NCBI GenBank assembly: GCA_031292735.1
Contig: JARLGP010000179.1
Span: forward strand, 1 to 38,613
Direction of reading: 5' to 3'
DNA: 38,613 bases
From: Holophaga sp.
GTDB lineage: Bacteria; Acidobacteriota; Holophagae; Holophagales; Holophagaceae
Of the stretch, positions 16,011-23,573 are shown piece by piece; position 1 is the first letter of the stretch, and the number at the start of each line of letters is the position of its first letter. The notes beneath the pieces are model-generated. The model did no database searches. It saw nothing but the letters and a program-made list of their open reading frames with translations, and had not been told where the DNA came from. The translations under genes and the position numbers were made by a program.

Positions 16011-16663
16011 GCCGGCTCCTCGCGCCTGAAGATGATCCGGGCCGGAACCCCCAGGGCCGTGGCTCCGGCGGGCAGGTCGCGGTGGGCGAAGGAGGCGGCG
16101 CCCAGGGTGCACCAGGCGCCCAGGGTGGTCCGCGGCGCCGCCACGGCGTTGGAGCCGAGCAGGGCGCCTTCGCCGAGGGTCACCCAGCCCGACACCCGCA
16201 CGCCGGGGCAGGCCTGGGCGAAGTCGCCCAGTCGGGCATCGTGGCCGATGGTGCACTCCATGTTGACCAGGGCGTGGCGGCCGAGTCGGACGCCGGGGGA
16301 GAGGATGCTGCCGGCCGCCACGTAGCACCCCGCCCCGATGGTCACGCCCGGGCCGATCAGCACCGAGGGATCGATCACCGAGATGGGCTCGAGCCCCATG
16401 GCCTCGACCCGGGCGCACACCTGCTTGCGGATCCGGTTGTCGCCGATGGCGCAGATGAAGTGGGTGGCCGATTCCAGCAGCCGGGGGCCCTCGATGCCCA
16501 GGAAGGGCAGGTCGTCCGGGGCGTCCGCCGCCGGGGCCTTTTCGGTGTAGCCCAGGATCTCCGGGCTCCCGTGCGGCGACTGGGCCTGGGCCCGGCGGGC
16601 GGCCCACAGGACCTCCCGGCCCAGCCCGCTGAACCCAACGATTATTACTTTCTCATTGCCCAT
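16007..16663 (-). CDS. NeuD/PglD-like sugar acyltransferase
   Basis: 218-residue protein of the NeuD/PglD group, which transfers an acyl group to an amino or hydroxyl of a nucleotide sugar. It has an N-terminal Rossmann-like nucleotide-binding part, VIIVGFSGLGREV (residues 6-18). From about 95 to 205 a left-handed beta-helix is built of hexapeptides such as VLIGPGVTIGAGCYVAAG. His141 in CTIGHDARLG fits the catalytic base. A GGGAGGA ribosome site supports the ATG at 16663. It is first in a minus-strand operon with ACP, KAS III and SDR, and divergent from a perosamine-type aminotransferase. Family members normally use acetyl-CoA; use of acyl-ACP here is an inference from the neighbours. Confidence 0.85.
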   Translation of the reverse strand: MGNEKVIIVGFSGLGREVLWAARRAQAQSPHGSPEILGYTEKAPAADAPDDLPFLGIEGPRLLESATHFICAIGDNRIRKQVCARVEAMGLEPISVIDPSVLIGPGVTIGAGCYVAAGSILSPGVRLGRHALVNMECTIGHDARLGDFAQACPGVRVSGWVTLGEGALLGSNAVAAPRTTLGAWCTLGAASFAHRDLPAGATALGVPARIIFRREEPA

Positions 16664-16785
16664 GATCCGTTCCTCCCCTTTTTTCAACCTTGGCGGCCGA
16701 GGGAAGGTCTCTGAACCCGAGGAATCCGATCGTGGGGGGTGGTCCATCGCAGTAAAACCATGATCTGGTATCCTTCAAGAGGGTC

Positions 16786-16815
16786 ATTATAGGTATTTTT
16801 CAACATTCCCGGCAA
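16786..16815 (-). promoter_or_regulatory. Sigma-70-type promoter of the acyl-sugar operon
   Basis: On the minus strand TTGCCG (16815-16810) and a perfect TATAAT (16791-16786) are 18 bases apart. The predicted start is near 16779, giving a leader of about 115 bases before the NeuD-like ATG at 16663. No riboswitch or attenuator was recognised in the leader. The divergent gene at 16875 has no equally good promoter. Confidence 0.55.
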
Positions 16816-16874
16816 GTCTGGAACCCAAGTGCCCGTTGCGTTCAGCCGGATTTGCTCTTTCCTAGAAGCCATCC

Positions 16875-17990
16875 ATGGACGCGTCGATGATCCAGATTCC
16901 CATCTACCAGCCCACCCTCGCCGGCCGCGAGCGGGAGTACGTGAACGACTGTCTCGACTCCACCTGGATCTCCTCCAAAGGCAAGTACCTGCCCCTGTTC
17001 GAGGAGGGCTTCGCCAGCGCCGTCGGCGTGCGCCACGCCGCCGGGGTGTGCAACGGCACGGTGGCGCTGCACCTGGCCCTGGTGGCCCTGGGCATCGGCC
17101 CCGGGGCCGAGGTGATCGTGCCGACCCTCACCTACATCGCCTCGGTCAACGCCATCACCTACACCGGCGCGACCCCGGTGTTCGTGGACTCGCTGGCGGA
17201 CACCTGGCAGATGGATCCGGCCGATGTGCAGCGCAAGGTGACGCCCCGCACCCGGGCCATCCTGGCGGTGCACCTGTACGGCCATCCCTGCGACATGGAC
17301 GCCCTGGGCGCCATCGCCAGGGAGCACGGCCTGTTCCTGGTGGAAGACTGCGCCGAGGCCATCGGCACCCGCTACCACGGCCGCCACGTGGGCGGCTTCG
17401 GCGACATCGCCGCGTTCAGCTTCTTCGGCAACAAGACCATCACCACCGGGGAGGGCGGCATGGTGGTCTGCAACGACAAGACCCTGCACGAGCGCGCGCT
17501 GCACTTCAAGGGCCAGGGGCTGGCCGCCAGGCGCGAATACTGGCACGACGTGATCGGCTTCAACTACCGCATGACCAACATCTGCGCCGCCATCGGGCTG
17601 GCCCAGCTGGAGCAGCTGGAGCGCTTCCTGGCGCGCAAGCGGGTGATCGCCGAGCGCTACCGGCGCAACCTGGAAGGCAGCGGCGTCACCTGGCACCGGG
17701 AGGCCCCGGGCGCCACCCATTCCTACTGGATGTGCTCGATCCTGGTGGAGCACGAGCGGCAGCGCGATCCGCTGCGCCAGCGCCTGGCGGAGCGCGGCAT
17801 CGAGACCCGTCCGCTGTTCCACCCGGCGCACACCATGCCCATCTACGCCCAGCCGTTCCAGCGCCACCCGGTGGCCGAGGACCTGGGCTGGCGCGGCATC
17901 AACCTGCCCAGCTGGCCCGGCCTGGAGGACCGCCAGGTGGACCTCGTCTGCGAGGAGATCCTGGGCTTCCTGAAGCCAGGCAGGCCGTGA
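16875..17990 (+). CDS. per: DegT-family sugar aminotransferase, GDP-perosamine synthase-like
   Basis: 371-residue PLP-dependent sugar aminotransferase. The N-terminus IPIYQPTLAGRE...CLDSTWISSKGKY is the hallmark of GDP-perosamine synthases (RfbE/Per). The PLP lysine is Lys187 in FFGNKTITTGEGG, with Asp158/Glu161 near the cofactor (VEDCAEA). It would transfer an amino group from glutamate to C4 of GDP-4-keto-6-deoxymannose, the product of gmd at 376. The start is the ATG at 16875; one at 16887 is also possible. A glycosyltransferase overlaps its stop by GTGA. It is divergent from the NeuD-like operon, so the perosamine may be N-acylated. Other 4-amino sugar substrates cannot be excluded. Confidence 0.83.
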   Translation: MDASMIQIPIYQPTLAGREREYVNDCLDSTWISSKGKYLPLFEEGFASAVGVRHAAGVCNGTVALHLALVALGIGPGAEVIVPTLTYIASVNAITYTGATPVFVDSLADTWQMDPADVQRKVTPRTRAILAVHLYGHPCDMDALGAIAREHGLFLVEDCAEAIGTRYHGRHVGGFGDIAAFSFFGNKTITTGEGGMVVCNDKTLHERALHFKGQGLAARREYWHDVIGFNYRMTNICAAIGLAQLEQLERFLARKRVIAERYRRNLEGSGVTWHREAPGATHSYWMCSILVEHERQRDPLRQRLAERGIETRPLFHPAHTMPIYAQPFQRHPVAEDLGWRGINLPSWPGLEDRQVDLVCEEILGFLKPGRP

Positions 17991-19195
17991 GCGGAACGCC
18001 GGTGCGGGTGGTGGCGGTGCCGCTGAAGGAATTCAACGGCTGGGCCGGGGGCGTCGACTTCGTGCGGATGATCCTGGAGGGCCTCCTGCACGATCCCGCC
18101 CTGCGGGTGGTGGCGCTGCTGCCCCGGCCCACCTGGGTCAAGCGGGCCCGGCAGTTCCCGGGGAGCATCCTGGCCGCCCTGAAGGGCCGGCGCCCGGAGC
18201 GGCCCATGGATCCCCGGCAGGTGCGGGCCGCCCTGGCCGATTTCGCCCCGCGCCTGGCGTTCCACGTCTACCCTGACAGCCGCCGGGGGCTCCGGGCCGC
18301 CCTGGTCGCGGTGGGGGCCGATGTGGCCATCCCCTGCCTGCGGCCCATGCCCGCCTCGCCGGTGCCCTGGGTGGGCTACCTCTACGATTTCCAGCACCGC
18401 TATTTCCCCCAGCTGTTCAGCCAGGCCGAGCGGGACGGGCGGGACCTGGCCTTCGCCCGGATGCTGGCCGCGGCGCCGGTGGTGATCTGCAATTCCGACG
18501 CGGTGCGGGCCGACGCCGAGCGGTTCCACCCCGGCGGCGCCGCCAGGATCGTGGTGCTGCCCTTCGCGCCCACCGTGCGGCCGGCCTGGCTGGACCTGGA
18601 CCCCGGCCCGGCGCGCCGGCGGCACGCCGTGCCGGAACGCTATTTCATGGTGTGCAACCAGTTCTGGATCCACAAGGACCACCCCACGGCGATCCGGGCG
18701 TTCGCCGCCTTCCTCCAGGCCGGCGGCGATCCGGCCACCGCGCTGGTCTGCACCGGCGGCCTGCAGGACTTCCGCGATCCCGGGTACCCCGGCACCATCC
18801 GCGCGCTCATCGCCCAGCTGAACCTCACTGGCAAGGTGCACCTGCTGGGGCACCTGGCCAAGGACGAGCAGATCGCCCTGTTGCGCGGCGCCATCGCCGT
18901 GCTGCAGCCCACCTGGTTCGAAGGCGGCCGGGGCGGCGGCGCGGCCTCCGACGCGCTGGCCCTGGGCGTGCCGGCCCTGCTGTCGGACATCGCCGTGAAC
19001 CGGGAGATCGTCCAGGACGGCTGCCGGTTCTTCCCCAAGGGGGATCCGGCCGCGCTGGCCGCCCTGATGCTGGAACAGGCATCCGCCCCGGCGCCCCGGC
19101 CGGACCGGGCCGAGCTGCTCAGCCGGGCCGAGGCGGGGATCCAGCGGCTGTCCCACTGCTTGGCTGGAGCCATCGAGCTTGCCGGTCCTGCATAG
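17987..19195 (+). CDS. Glycosyltransferase, GT4-like (GT-B fold)
   Basis: 402-residue glycosyltransferase. Its C-terminal half shows the GT4 pattern: a donor-domain entry FMVCNQFWIHKDHPTAIRAF at about residue 220, then LLGHLAKDEQIALLRGA and QPTWFEGGRGGGAASDALA with the nucleotide-binding Glu residues. The N-terminal half has a weak signature near residues 120-135 (VGYLYDFQHRYFP). The start GTG at 17987 overlaps the aminotransferase stop in GTGA. It probably transfers the sugar made by the preceding gene or extends that chain; this is inferred only from linkage. Confidence 0.83.
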   Translation: MSGTPVRVVAVPLKEFNGWAGGVDFVRMILEGLLHDPALRVVALLPRPTWVKRARQFPGSILAALKGRRPERPMDPRQVRAALADFAPRLAFHVYPDSRRGLRAALVAVGADVAIPCLRPMPASPVPWVGYLYDFQHRYFPQLFSQAERDGRDLAFARMLAAAPVVICNSDAVRADAERFHPGGAARIVVLPFAPTVRPAWLDLDPGPARRRHAVPERYFMVCNQFWIHKDHPTAIRAFAAFLQAGGDPATALVCTGGLQDFRDPGYPGTIRALIAQLNLTGKVHLLGHLAKDEQIALLRGAIAVLQPTWFEGGRGGGAASDALALGVPALLSDIAVNREIVQDGCRFFPKGDPAALAALMLEQASAPAPRPDRAELLSRAEAGIQRLSHCLAGAIELAGPA

Positions 19196-19243
19196 GCCTT
19201 GTGAAGTAAGGAAAGTTGCCGATCCTGGTAAGGAGATGAAGCG

Positions 19244-19492
19244 ATGCCCGGCACCACCGTGGCGACCGTGACCAGCAAGGGACAGCTGACCATCCCCAAG
19301 GCCATTCGGGACGCCCTCGGGCTCCAGGAAGGGGATCTGGTCCGTTTTGAGCTGGACAGGACCAACGGGAAAACGGTGATGGCGCCGGTCCGGTTCCGGC
19401 CGGAAGACCTCGCCTCTTTCGCCATCCCCGGGGCCCGGCGGATGAGCTTCGCCGAGATGGAAGCGGCCAAGCGGGCTGGTGCGCTTCGATGA
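19244..19492 (+). CDS. AbrB/MazE-type antitoxin (module 1)
   Basis: 82-residue protein with the swapped-hairpin AbrB fold: TVTSKGQLTIPKAIRDALGL at residues 8-27 is the DNA-binding half. The C-terminal part is the toxin-binding tail. It has an AGGAG ribosome site and its stop overlaps a PIN-toxin start by ATGA, the standard VapBC arrangement. Its toxin is broken (19489). The sequence upstream, AAGTAAGG...GTAAGGAGA, resembles that of the second module, pointing to duplication. Confidence 0.83.
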   Translation: MPGTTVATVTSKGQLTIPKAIRDALGLQEGDLVRFELDRTNGKTVMAPVRFRPEDLASFAIPGARRMSFAEMEAAKRAGALR

Positions 19493-19608
19493 TTGGAGTG
19501 GACACCAACATCCTTGCCCGGGTGCTCCTGGGAGATGACCCCAAGCAAAGTCCGGCGGCGCATAAAGCCATCATCCAGGCTGCCCGGTCCGGGTCAATGC
19601 CCGGTTAG
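19489..19608 (+). pseudogene. Truncated VapC-like PIN toxin (N-terminal part, module 1)
   Basis: Starts MIGVDTNILARVLLGDDPKQ, like the intact PIN toxin at 20150, keeping the first catalytic Asp5. After about 32 residues it leaves the family and stops at a TAG at 19606-19608, at the edge of a small inverted-repeat element. The remaining PIN acidic residues are absent, so nuclease activity is not expected. A matching PIN C-terminus lies 0.9 kb downstream. Confidence 0.75.
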
Positions 19609-19712
19609 GCGCCGTTACGGAATAACATCGCCATTCCGCGACCTTCCCCTACGGCGCCTTATGCCGGGGCCGCACGAAACGGGAATGGTTATTCTTTAAC
19701 AACGGCTTAGGC
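19605..19712. mobile_element. Candidate MITE-like inverted-repeat element with flanking hexamer
   Basis: A 96-base core at 19611-19706 begins GCCGTTACGGAATAAC and ends GTTATTCTTTAACAACGGC. These are imperfect terminal inverted repeats that continue inward (CCATTCC/GGAATGG). It is bounded on both sides by the same hexamer TTAGGC (19605-19610 and 19707-19712), as expected for a target duplication. It has no coding capacity. It sits at the break point of the truncated PIN toxin. The copy number in the genome is unknown, so mobility is inferred. Confidence 0.5.
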
Positions 19713-19838
19713 AATACGCCCATGCTTTTCGCTGGAACTCCCGGCGCGATGGGATTGGACGGCATGGGAAGGAACACGAAAGAAGGAGCCAGGCTGCGGT
19801 TGACGACCAGCAAGCTCGTGCTGGTCACTGCTGCTCAA

Positions 19839-19867
19839 TTTCACTCTTGCCAAAGTAAGGGAATAAT
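19839..19867 (+). promoter_or_regulatory. Candidate promoter of toxin-antitoxin module 2
   Basis: TTTCAC at 19839-19844 and AATAAT at 19862-19867 are 17 bases apart, a fair sigma-70-type pair. The predicted start is about 28 bases before the TTG start at 19902. It lies within the stretch that resembles the upstream region of module 1. Confidence 0.4.
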
Positions 19868-19901
19868 AGAAAATGTAAGGAGAAGAGAAAGGAGGTGCTC
19901 G

Positions 19902-20153
19902 TTGATCCCGAAGTCCACCCTGACAAGTAAAGGGCAAGTTACGATCCCCCTGGCCATCCGGGAAGCACTTGGTTTAAGCACTGGAACCCAACTGAGCTTC
20001 GAGTTGATGGGCGGAGAGCTGCGGGTTCGGGCCATCAGCAAGAAGGCATGGCCCGATCTTTGGAACCTGGCTGCAGCTGCCCCCCGGCCATCCAAACCAG
20101 TCGATGTGAGTGCGGCTATCCAGGCAGCCGTGAGAGAGCGGTCTGACCGATGA
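19902..20153 (+). CDS. AbrB/MazE-type antitoxin (module 2)
   Basis: 83-residue AbrB-fold antitoxin with STLTSKGQVTIPLAIREALG as the DNA-binding half and a tail rich in Ala, Pro and Arg for toxin binding. The TTG start at 19902 was chosen because a very strong AAAGGAGGTG ribosome site lies 4 bases before it; an upstream in-frame ATG would add 60 residues outside the family. The stop overlaps the VapC start by ATGA. Base composition is lower in GC than in the polysaccharide genes. Confidence 0.85.
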   Translation: MIPKSTLTSKGQVTIPLAIREALGLSTGTQLSFELMGGELRVRAISKKAWPDLWNLAAAAPRPSKPVDVSAAIQAAVRERSDR

Positions 20154-20533
20154 TCGGAGTGGACACCAACATTCTGGTTAGGGCCATTCTTGGGGATGAT
20201 CCCAAGCAATCCCCGCTTGCCCGTCGCGCCATTGAGAACGCCAGGGACATCCTTGTGCCGATAACTGTGCTGATCGAACTGGCTTGGGTCTTGAAATCAG
20301 TCGGCTGGAATCGCCAACAAATTCATCAAGCCCTTTCCACCCTGGCTCAGCAGCCAACTGCTCACTTAGACCGCGCCGTGGAGGTTCAAGCCGCATTGGA
20401 CGACTTCAAGGCTGGTCCGGCAGATTTTGCGGATTATTTGGCGCTACATCAAGCCAGATCGTTAGGAGCACGAAAGCTGCTGACCTTCGATCGAAAGCTC
20501 GCCAAGTCGGCAGGTGCCGAGCGTTTACAATAA
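20150..20533 (+). CDS. vapC: VapC-like PIN-domain toxin (module 2, intact)
   Basis: 127-residue PIN-domain ribonuclease toxin. All four acidic positions are present: Asp5 (GVDTN), Glu43 (LIELAW), Asp92 (ADFADYL) and Asp114 (LTFDRKL). VapC toxins cleave tRNA or rRNA to stop translation; the target here is unknown. It overlaps its antitoxin by four bases. The intact module appears inserted between the N- and C-terminal pieces of another PIN gene. Confidence 0.87.
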   Translation: MIGVDTNILVRAILGDDPKQSPLARRAIENARDILVPITVLIELAWVLKSVGWNRQQIHQALSTLAQQPTAHLDRAVEVQAALDDFKAGPADFADYLALHQARSLGARKLLTFDRKLAKSAGAERLQ

Positions 20534-20537
20534 CGTC

Positions 20538-20693
20538 AGGCTGGCACGGGAAACCTTGGCCTTGAGCACGGGCGCCGTGGGTCTCGCGGACAACCTCGTC
20601 GCGCTCGGGGCCCGGGCTCGGGGATGCACGAAACTGCTGATCTTCGACGCCCGCTTCGCCCGAACGGGACGTGCTGAACTGTTAAAAACTTAA
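20538..20693 (+). pseudogene. C-terminal remnant of a PIN toxin
   Basis: In-frame remnant ending at a TAA (20691-20693). Its peptide reads GLADNLVALGARARG and CTKLLIFDARFARTGRAELL, which lines up with residues about 90-125 of the intact VapC (DFADYLALHQARSLGARKLLTFDRKLAKSAGAERL), including the last two acidic positions. It has no start codon or ribosome site. It starts directly after the intact vapC stop, and its end overlaps the convergent GT9 gene by about 12 bases. It is probably the missing tail of the truncated toxin at 19489. Confidence 0.6.
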
Positions 20694-21815
20694 GGGTGGC
20701 GCGGGGAGGGGCGAAGCCAACGCCTCCGGCCGTTCCTCGCTCATCAGCGCCTCGAGCACGCTCATGACCCGCTCAGGGGAGATGCGGTGGGCGGAGGTGC
20801 CGTGGGTGGCGAAATCGGTCCTCGGGTTGTCCTCCATGTCCACGAACGGGCCGCGCAGGGAGATCACCCGCGGGCCGAGGGGGTGGATCAGCAGTTCCGG
20901 CGAACCCGCGTTGATCATCACCGTGGGCCGCCCGGTGGCCGCCGCGGTATGCACCAGGCCGGTGTCCAGGGCGATGATGCCGGCCGCGGCGTATTCGATG
21001 GCGCAGGCTTCGGGGATGCTGGTCTGGCCCGTGAGATCGAAGGTCCCGGGCACCGCGGCCGCCAGCTTGCGGCCCAGTTCGCATTCGTCCGGGCCCCCCA
21101 GCCAGACCACGCCCAGGCCCCGGCCCTGCAGCAGCCGGGCCAGGGCCGGCCAGGTCTCCTCCTCGGGAAACCAGCGCTTGGGGAAGCCGCGGGTGCCAAA
21201 GCCCAAGGCCACGTAGGGCCCGCCGGTCCAGCCGGCCGCCGTGAGCTTCGCCATGCCCTGCAACCCGCCGAACCGCTCCGGGGTGATGGGCTGCCAGCGC
21301 AGCCGGTCCGCCCCGGTGAGCTGGACCAGCAGCGGCCGGAACCGTTCCACGATGGCCACGGGCAGGTCCCGGTAGGTGAACTTGAAGTGGTAGAGGAGGC
21401 CCAGGTGGTTGTTCACGTCCCCGGCCCGGATCGGAACCCGGGCCAGCCATGCGGCCAGGGCCAGGCGGACGCTCTGGCTGAGGTTGATCACCGCCACCGG
21501 CCGCCGCTCGCGCCAGCCCCGGAGCAGCTGCCGGAGCCCGAACTTGCCCTGCGTCCCCGATTCCAGCCGGTACTCGGTCACCAGGTCCGCACGGGCCTCG
21601 CTGAACAGGGCGGCGCCCCGGGCGTGGCCCACGACGATCCACCGGAGCCGGGTCCCGGCCTCGGCCGCCACCTGGTTCCATTCCCGCTGCAGGCTGCCGA
21701 AGAAGGGCAGGGCGAACACCACGTCCCCCAGGTTCCGGGGGAAGCGCACCCACACCTCCGGGTTCGCGCCCTTGCCCAGCTGCTCGCGCAGAATGTCGCT
21801 GCCGCAACGTTCCAA
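20682..21815 (-). CDS. GT9 glycosyltransferase, heptosyltransferase-like
   Basis: 377 residues from a TTG start at 21815 (GGAGG site 8 bases before); an in-frame ATG at 21884 would overlap the upstream gene by 53 bases. The GT9 pattern is clear: RFPRNLGDVVFALPFF near the start, ALGFGTRGFPKRWFPEEEW-like middle, and DTGLVHTAAATGRPTVMINAGSPE near residue 300, the ADP-heptose-binding region. Members add heptose to the LPS inner core. It follows a GT2 gene by 16 bases and is probably cotranscribed. Other nucleotide sugars are possible, since GT9 also contains non-heptose enzymes. Confidence 0.82.
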   Translation of the reverse strand: MERCGSDILREQLGKGANPEVWVRFPRNLGDVVFALPFFGSLQREWNQVAAEAGTRLRWIVVGHARGAALFSEARADLVTEYRLESGTQGKFGLRQLLRGWRERRPVAVINLSQSVRLALAAWLARVPIRAGDVNNHLGLLYHFKFTYRDLPVAIVERFRPLLVQLTGADRLRWQPITPERFGGLQGMAKLTAAGWTGGPYVALGFGTRGFPKRWFPEEETWPALARLLQGRGLGVVWLGGPDECELGRKLAAAVPGTFDLTGQTSIPEACAIEYAAAGIIALDTGLVHTAAATGRPTVMINAGSPELLIHPLGPRVISLRGPFVDMEDNPRTDFATHGTSAHRISPERVMSVLEALMSEERPEALASPLPAPPLSF

Positions 21816-21831
21816 GACATCCACCTCCAGG

Positions 21832-22746
21832 TCAGTACCGAGGATCCCTGCCCACCTGGCCCCGTTCGTAGGCCAGGATGGCACGAATGGTATGCGGCAG
21901 GAGGTGCCAACGACCTTGGAAAAAACGTTTCTGCAGCATGTGGACGGCCATCCGGAGCCGGGCCGCGCCGGCCTCCGGGTGGATCTCCCGGTAGAGGTTG
22001 AGCTGGTTGCGCACGCCGTAGAACACCGCCAGGGGCGAATGCCGGCCGATGGTGCTGGAGCGCGGGTGGGTCACCGCCAGGTCCACCAGCGCCATGGGCA
22101 GGCCCAGGGCGTGGGCCCGGTAGCACCAGGCCGCGTCCTCGAAGTAGAGGAACATCTCCTCGGGCCAGGCGCCCAGGAACGCCCATTGCTCGCGGGTCAC
22201 CAGGATGGACGCCCCGCTGAGGGTCTCGTGCTCCTGCAGTTGCCTGCAGCCCGCCGGCAGGGCGACCCGGGGAATGGCCACGCCGCGGGTGAACCAGGGG
22301 GCCTGGGTATCGGCCCCCAGCACCCGGATGCCGTCCCGCTGCTGGGTGCCCCAGAGGGCCACCTTGGGGTAGGCCCGGGCCAGGGCCAGGAGCCGGCCCA
22401 GGGTCGGCCCCTCCACCATGGCGTCGTTGTTGAGGAACCAGACCGCTTCGGCCCCGTCCTGGAAGGCCCGGATGGCTCCCTGGTTGCAGCCGGCGCCGAA
22501 CCCGGGATTGGCCGGGTTGGCGAGGATGGTGAAGGCGGGGTGGGCGCCTGCCAGGGCCTCGGGGAGTCCCTCGTCCCGTCCATGGTCCACCACCAGGACC
22601 CGGTGCGGTTCGGGTTCGGCCTCGGCCAGGCTGACCAGGCAGCGCCGGGTCAGCTCCGGAGTGCCGAAGTGCACCAGCACGACCACCGGCAGCCTCACGA
22701 GAGGCGATCCGGGGAGTGGCGTGGAGGGTGGCTTGAGGGCGCTCAT
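21832..22746 (-). CDS. Glycosyltransferase family 2, rhamnosyltransferase-like
   Basis: 304-residue GT-A enzyme. It shows VVVLVHFGTPELTRRCLVSL, then NPGFGAGCNQGAIRAF and the metal-binding region WFLNNDAMV at about residues 107-115. LYFEDAAWCYRAHALG supplies the catalytic acidic motif. This is the WbbL-like group, which often moves rhamnose. The ATG at 22746 was chosen, but it has no good ribosome site; an in-frame ATG at 22794 would lengthen it by 16 residues. It is divergent from rmlA, whose pathway makes the likely donor dTDP-rhamnose. Confidence 0.8.
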   Translation of the reverse strand: MSALKPPSTPLPGSPLVRLPVVVLVHFGTPELTRRCLVSLAEAEPEPHRVLVVDHGRDEGLPEALAGAHPAFTILANPANPGFGAGCNQGAIRAFQDGAEAVWFLNNDAMVEGPTLGRLLALARAYPKVALWGTQQRDGIRVLGADTQAPWFTRGVAIPRVALPAGCRQLQEHETLSGASILVTREQWAFLGAWPEEMFLYFEDAAWCYRAHALGLPMALVDLAVTHPRSSTIGRHSPLAVFYGVRNQLNLYREIHPEAGAARLRMAVHMLQKRFFQGRWHLLPHTIRAILAYERGQVGRDPRY

Positions 22747-22820
22747 GGAGTTATTCAAGTATACCGGGAATGTGGGACAATGAGCCTCAACCATGAATCC
22801 CTGCCCACCCTGGAGGTCGT

Positions 22821-23570
22821 ATGCACTTGAAAGGAATTGTCCTTGCCGGTGGCACCGGCTCGCGACTTTTTCCCCTTACCAAGGTGACCAACAAACACCT
22901 TCTGCCGGTGGGCCAGGCGCCCATGATCTGGCACCCGGTGTGGAAGTTGAAGCAGGGCGGCATCGAGGAGATCCTGATCGTGACCGGCACCGAGCACATG
23001 GGCTCCGTGGTGCGTTGCCTGGGTTCCGGCAAGGATTTCGGCTGCCGGTTCACGTACAAAGTGCAGGACGAGGCGGGGGGGATCGCCCAGGCCCTCGCCC
23101 TAGGCGAGAACTTCGCCGGCGGTGACCCCATCTGCGTGATCCTCGGGGACAACGTCTTCCAGGATGGGCTGGGGCCCCAGGTGGAGGCCTATGGCCGCCA
23201 GGGCAAAGGGGCCAGGATCCTGTTGAAGCCGGTGACCGATCCCCAGCGGTTCGGGGTGGCCGAGGTCCGGGGCGACCAGGTGATCGGCATCGAGGAAAAG
23301 CCCCGGGAACCCAAATCCAACCTGTCGGTGACCGGCATCTATTTCTACGACCAGACCGTGTTCGACATCATCCGCACGGTGCGGCCCTCCGGGCGGGGTG
23401 AAATGGAGATCACCGACGTGAACAACGCCTACATCCAGCGGGGCGAGATGACCTTCGGCTGCTTCGAGGGGTGGTGGACCGATGCGGGCACCTTCCCCAG
23501 CCTGGCCCGGGCCGGCGAACTGGCCATGAAGGAACCCATGCCGTTTCCCAACATTCCGAGGAAGGACTGA
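22821..23570 (+). CDS. rmlA: Glucose-1-phosphate thymidylyltransferase
   Basis: First enzyme of dTDP-rhamnose synthesis. The 249-residue protein has LAGGTGSRLFPLT...NKHLLPV at 8-30 (nucleotide binding and catalysis), VILGDNVF at about 112-119, and a short EKP-containing block GIEEKPREPKSN. It belongs to the short form (about 250 residues, as in some Gram-positive and archaeal enzymes) rather than the 290-residue E. coli RmlA, which carries an extra C-terminal allosteric part. TGGAGG precedes the ATG. It is the first of four consecutive rml genes. Confidence 0.9.
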   Translation: MHLKGIVLAGGTGSRLFPLTKVTNKHLLPVGQAPMIWHPVWKLKQGGIEEILIVTGTEHMGSVVRCLGSGKDFGCRFTYKVQDEAGGIAQALALGENFAGGDPICVILGDNVFQDGLGPQVEAYGRQGKGARILLKPVTDPQRFGVAEVRGDQVIGIEEKPREPKSNLSVTGIYFYDQTVFDIIRTVRPSGRGEMEITDVNNAYIQRGEMTFGCFEGWWTDAGTFPSLARAGELAMKEPMPFPNIPRKD

Positions 23571-23573
23571 TCG

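Noticed and set aside
19602..19712. Integron attC-like core GTTAGGC next to the small inverted repeat
   Set aside because: The GTT core would need its palindrome on the left, where PIN-coding sequence lies; the right-hand end CTTTAAC does not fit the partner core. No integrase gene is present. The MITE-like reading explains both ends better.
22750..22820. A clear divergent promoter between the GT2 gene and rmlA
   Set aside because: TATACT on the minus strand and GACAAT on the plus strand exist, but neither has a proper -35 at 16-18 bases, so no promoter was called.
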